A stretch of 64,000 nt of DNA from Micromonospora sonchi (lineage in GTDB: Bacteria; Actinomycetota; Actinomycetes; Mycobacteriales; Micromonosporaceae), in contig NZ_BMNB01000002.1 in the NCBI RefSeq assembly GCF_014646235.1, forward strand, positions 1-64,000. Direction: 5' to 3'. Shown here in pieces: positions 60,616 through 64,000 of this stretch. Numbering within the stretch: position 1 is the first letter of the stretch; every line of letters starts with the position of its first letter. The position numbers and the translations under genes are program-made. The notes under the pieces are model-generated. The model had not been told where the DNA came from, searched no databases, and saw only the letters and a program-made list of their open reading frames with translations.

Positions 60616-62088
60616 TCACCAGCGCAGCCCGAGCGTGCTGACGAAGGAGTGCAGCTGCTCGGCGATGACCTGGTGGTCGCGCTGCGACGGATGCCAGTGG
60701 CAGCCGAGCAGGTCCAGGCCGGTGTCGCCGTAGGCGAGGTGTCGTACCCGGTCGTCTCCCCGGCTGTTGCGTTCCCGGACGATCTGCCGGGTGGCGTCGC
60801 CCAGCGCGGTGGTGTCGGACATGTGGGCGGAGAGCACCACGATGACCGCGGTGGCGCCGTAGCGGGCGCGCAGCAGGTCGAGGAAACCGTGGTAGGCGGT
60901 GCGGTACGCGGCGATCAGGCTGTCCGGTGTCCAGGGCTCGCCGGAGTTGATGGCGGTGGAGAAGTCGTTGATCCCCAGACCCACCACGATCAGCTGCGGC
61001 CGCCAGTCGGCGGGCACCGGCCAGCGGTCGCCGTCGACGGCCAGCAGGGCGCGCTCGTAGTAGGTGCGGTAGCTGGTGCCGGGTTCACCGCCGTTGTAGT
61101 TGCGGACCATGCCGCGGCCGGAGAACGCGTTGATCTGGTAGTCGGCGTTGAGTCGTTTGGCGGTGAGGGCGCCGAAACTCGTGTCCGCGTTGGTGGTGCG
61201 GTTGACCTCGTCGCCGGAGCAGTCGCGGGTGGTGGACGTGTTGCCGTAGCCGGCGGTGTGCGAGTCGCCGATGAACTCGATCTGGCGGGTGCGGGCGGCG
61301 GGCTTGGCCAGCACGGCGCCGCCGGGCCCGGCGACGAAGCCACCGAAGGTGGCGGTGGCCCAGGGGCTCTCGTTGCGTTTGACCAGGCGCACGGTGTGCA
61401 CGGCGTCGGTGAGGTTGTTGACCCAGTGGGTGCCGGCGGCCGGATTCACCAGGGTGGCCGTGGTGACGCCGTCGACCTGGATGTCGTAGTCGCTGTTGGG
61501 GTCGTCGAGCACGACACCGACCCCGGTGCCGCGGATCCGGCCCTCGAAGTAGACGCCCGGCCAGCTGAACCGGGCGGCGTCGGCGGCGATCCTGACCCGG
61601 CCGGCGGTGTGCGCCCCGGCGATTCCGCCGGGTGGCGGGATCGTCGGTGGCACGGTGGTGGGTGGGGTCGGTGGCGGCGTGACCGTGCCGGTGCAGGCCA
61701 CACCGTTGAGGGTGAAGGCGGTGACGATGGGGTTGGCGCCCGACCAGGTGCCGAGGAAACCGATCGTGGTGAAGCCGTTGGTGGCCAGGGAGCCGTTCCA
61801 GGACATGCTGGTGGCCGTCACCTGGCGGCCGGACTGGCGCCAGGTGGCGTTCCAGCCCTGGGTGAGTCGCTGGCCGGCGGAGGCGAACTCGAAGCCGAGT
61901 GACCATCCGGTGACCCGGTCACCCAGGTTGGTGATGGTGACCTCGGCCTGGAATCCGCCCTGCCACTGGCTGGCCACGGTGTAGTCGACGCGGCAGCCGA
62001 CGGCCGCGAGCGCCGCCCGGGGCGCGGCCACCGCCGCGAGCCCGACTGTCACCGTGCCGGCCGCCAGGACGGCGACGATCCGCCTCAT
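60616..62088 (-). CDS. Secreted SGNH/GDSL esterase with N-terminal cellulose-binding (CBM2) domain
   Basis: The 490-residue protein has a signal peptide (M-R-R-I-V-A-V-L-A-A-G...A-L-A), a CBM2 domain (V-D-Y-T-V-A-S-Q-W-Q-G-G-F, W-x-x-T-W-R-Q), a Pro/Thr linker and a CE2-like domain with the nucleophile in E-F-I-G-D-S-H-T and the Asp/His of W-H-P-S. It probably removes acetyl groups from plant polysaccharides. ATG 62088 follows GGAGGG at a short spacing. Confidence 0.9.
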   Translation of the reverse strand: MRRIVAVLAAGTVTVGLAAVAAPRAALAAVGCRVDYTVASQWQGGFQAEVTITNLGDRVTGWSLGFEFASAGQRLTQGWNATWRQSGRQVTATSMSWNGSLATNGFTTIGFLGTWSGANPIVTAFTLNGVACTGTVTPPPTPPTTVPPTIPPPGGIAGAHTAGRVRIAADAARFSWPGVYFEGRIRGTGVGVVLDDPNSDYDIQVDGVTTATLVNPAAGTHWVNNLTDAVHTVRLVKRNESPWATATFGGFVAGPGGAVLAKPAARTRQIEFIGDSHTAGYGNTSTTRDCSGDEVNRTTNADTSFGALTAKRLNADYQINAFSGRGMVRNYNGGEPGTSYRTYYERALLAVDGDRWPVPADWRPQLIVVGLGINDFSTAINSGEPWTPDSLIAAYRTAYHGFLDLLRARYGATAVIVVLSAHMSDTTALGDATRQIVRERNSRGDDRVRHLAYGDTGLDLLGCHWHPSQRDHQVIAEQLHSFVSTLGLRW

Positions 62089-62334
62089 CAACCCTCCGAA
62101 CATCGAAGCATCTAGATTGAATGTCTTCAGTCTCGAAGCGTGCTGGTGGAATGTCAATCATGGGCGAGGCCCCTTCGGGCGAAGGATGCCGGTCGCCCGC
62201 GCCGCGCCGGTGGCGTCGAGTCACATAACGAAACGATCACTGCCGCGAACCTTTTCCGAGGGTCCGCCGCTCCTGATGCATGACGACACCGACCGCGGGC
62301 CCGTCCCGGCTCGTGAACAGCGGGGGTACGACGG

Positions 62335-64000
62335 ATGAGGCTCGCGTTGCGACGCGCCCGTGGCACGAAGGGGCTGCTGCTCGCGGCGGCCGGGGCGGCA
62401 CTGGTGGCGACGGTGGCCCTCACCGGCCTGGCCGCGTACAGCCGGGACGTGGTCGACTCCGGCACCCGCAGCGTGCTGGCGGCGGCCACCGCCGAGGAAC
62501 GGTCGATCCTCGTGCGCGCCTCGGCCGGACGTACCGCCGAGGCGTTGCGGGAGCGCGACGGCGCGCTGCGGCAGCAGGTGGAGGTCGACCTGGACGGGCT
62601 GCCGGCCCGGGTCAGCGCCGCCGGATACGCGGCCGGCCGGCAGTTGCGGGGCGACACCGGCGACGCCGTCGCCGACCGAACCGGCACCATCTACGCCTCG
62701 GTGATGTTCCTCGACGACCTGCCCGCGCACGGCCAGCTCACCGCCGGCGCCTGGCCGCAGGCCGGCGCGGCCCAGCCGCAGACCGCCCTGGCCGCGGCCG
62801 CCGCGGCGACCCTAGGGGTGGAGGTCGGCGACCGGATACCGATCACCGACGGGCTCACCGAGCGGATCACCGAGGTGACCGTGGTGGGGGTGTTCACCCC
62901 CGTGGACCCGGACGACCCGTACTGGCGGCTCGCGCCGGAGACGGCGACCGGTTCGATGCCGCAGGCGGCCACCTACGGCCCGATGACCGTGCACCGCGAC
63001 GACTTCGTCACCCACTTCCTGGCCAACGCCTCCGCCGGCTGGCTGGTCGAACCCGACCTGTCCGGGATCAGCACCACCAGCGCGCTGGACCAGCTGGCCG
63101 AGGTCGCCACCCGGATCGTCACCGCCACCCCGGCGGCGGCCGGTCTCGGTGACTCCGCGGTCGCCACCAGCAGCCTCGCCGAACTGGTGCCGCGGTTGCA
63201 GCAGGCCACCCTCGTCGGCCGGTCCGCGTTGATCACCCCGATGCTGCTGGTGGTGGTGCTCGGCGGGTACGCGTTGCTGCTGGTCGCCATCCTGCTCACC
63301 GAGCACCGCCGCGGCGAGACCGCGCTGCTGCGGGCCCGGGGCGCCGCCCGCTGGCAGTTGGCCGGGCTGACCGCCCGGGAGGCCACCCTGGTCGTCCTGC
63401 CCGCCGCCGTCCTGGCCCCGCCGGTCGTCGCCGAGGTGCTCGGGTTCGCCCACCGGCTGTCCGGGCTCGCCACGGTTGCGCTGCGTCCGGATGTCTCGCC
63501 CGACTCGATGGTGTGGCTGGTGGCCGGGGCCACGGCCGCCGGCTGCGCGCTGGCGATGATCGGGCCGAGCCTGCGCCGTGGCGACAGCTACGTCGCCGAC
63601 CTGGCCAGCCGGTCCCGACCGAGCCGGCGGGGCATGGTGCAGCGGGCCGGGCTGGATGTGGTGCTGGTCGGCCTGGCCCTGCTGGCCTGGTACCAGCTCA
63701 GCCGCTACTCCTCACCGCTGTCGCGATCCCGCGGCGGCGAGCTGGGCGTCGACCCCCTGCTGGCCGCCGCACCGACGTTGGGGGTGCTGGCCGGGGCGGT
63801 GCTCGCCCTGCGGCTGCTGCCCCCGCTGGTCCGGCTCGCCGAACGCTGGCTGGACCGTAAACCGTGGACCGCCGTCATGCTCGGCACCTGGCAGGCCGGC
63901 CGGCGGCCGCACGCCGGGCCGGTGCTGCTGCTCGCCCTCGCCGTCGCGGTCGGCACCCTGGCCTGGTCGCTCGCCAGCACCTCGCGGCGTTCGCTGGACG
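62335..64000 (+). CDS. FtsX-like ABC transporter permease, N-terminal part (3' end outside window)
   Basis: The frame stays open from ATG 62335 to the right edge, at least 555 codons. It has an N-terminal membrane helix (L-L-L-A-A-A-G-A-A-L-V-A-T-V-A-L), a large periplasmic region of about 270 residues, then FtsX-type helices (M-L-L-V-V-V-L-G-G-Y-A-L-L, A-L-L-R-A-R-G-A-A). No stop is present. It would pair with an ABC ATPase outside the window. Confidence 0.85.
   Translation, partial: MRLALRRARGTKGLLLAAAGAALVATVALTGLAAYSRDVVDSGTRSVLAAATAEERSILVRASAGRTAEALRERDGALRQQVEVDLDGLPARVSAAGYAAGRQLRGDTGDAVADRTGTIYASVMFLDDLPAHGQLTAGAWPQAGAAQPQTALAAAAAATLGVEVGDRIPITDGLTERITEVTVVGVFTPVDPDDPYWRLAPETATGSMPQAATYGPMTVHRDDFVTHFLANASAGWLVEPDLSGISTTSALDQLAEVATRIVTATPAAAGLGDSAVATSSLAELVPRLQQATLVGRSALITPMLLVVVLGGYALLLVAILLTEHRRGETALLRARGAARWQLAGLTAREATLVVLPAAVLAPPVVAEVLGFAHRLSGLATVALRPDVSPDSMVWLVAGATAAGCALAMIGPSLRRGDSYVADLASRSRPSRRGMVQRAGLDVVLVGLALLAWYQLSRYSSPLSRSRGGELGVDPLLAAAPTLGVLAGAVLALRLLPPLVRLAERWLDRKPWTAVMLGTWQAGRRPHAGPVLLLALAVAVGTLAWSLASTSRRSLD

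Noticed and set aside
1-64000. CRISPR array, rRNA operon or prophage
   Set aside because: Both strands were scanned by eye; no regularly spaced repeats, rRNA or phage structural genes were found.

Overview
This is a high-GC actinobacterial chromosome segment, most likely from Micromonospora or a close relative (inferred from GTG starts, four-base ATGA/GTGA gene overlaps, the pgsA-DUF881-gcvH-garA-merR gene order and an AAGGGGCCCTT intergenic repeat). No rRNA, CRISPR array or intact insertion sequence was seen. The only tRNA found is the selenocysteine tRNA.

0-9.5 kb is a complete selenocysteine cassette. It holds a formate dehydrogenase catalytic subunit with an in-frame UGA (codon 190) and a bacterial SECIS hairpin, its iron-sulfur and membrane subunits, then tRNA-Sec (selC), selA and selB on the same strand. 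selD, fdhD and molybdopterin genes are not in the window. 9.5-13 kb has small conserved proteins, an HhH-GPD-like protein and a PP2C/SpoIIE-type phosphatase.

13.3-25.3 kb is the conserved cell-division/central-metabolism cluster: pgsA-like synthase, DUF881, small basic protein, DUF881, gcvH, FHA protein garA/odhI, MerR regulator ftsR, bifunctional nuclease and a second MerR gene. A truncated haemoglobin, a flavohaemoprotein and a DivIVA-like protein follow, then a glycine riboswitch driving gcvP. pabB and def follow.

27.4-44.8 kb is an accessory, rearranged zone. It holds a PadR-controlled ABC exporter whose permease has an internal stop, two dispersed repeat families (A and B), decayed pieces of a zinc-ribbon integrase family, truncated acetyltransferase, epoxide hydrolase and SRPBCC genes, and several regulator/enzyme pairs (WYL/hydrolase, RsrR-like Rrf2/NmrA, MarR/EamA-SDR) with palindromic operators. 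It ends with an intact tyrosine recombinase, an isochorismatase-like gene and a 28-bp site strongly resembling the actinobacterial dif site. Genes left of that site run mostly on the + strand and genes right of it, to 55.6 kb, mostly on the - strand, as expected near a replication terminus or an element that uses Xer sites.

44.9-62 kb is mainly - strand up to 55.6 kb: a SigE-family sigma factor with a membrane partner, SDR and GH15 enzymes, an Eis-like acetyltransferase, OsmC, and cytochrome bd oxidase (cydAB) with a BlaI-like operator over the cydA start. Housekeeping enzymes follow (acyltransferase, aldo/keto reductase, GDPD, UMF1-type MFS transporter, thymidine kinase), then a secreted CBM2-SGNH esterase. 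A large FtsX-like permease runs off the right edge.
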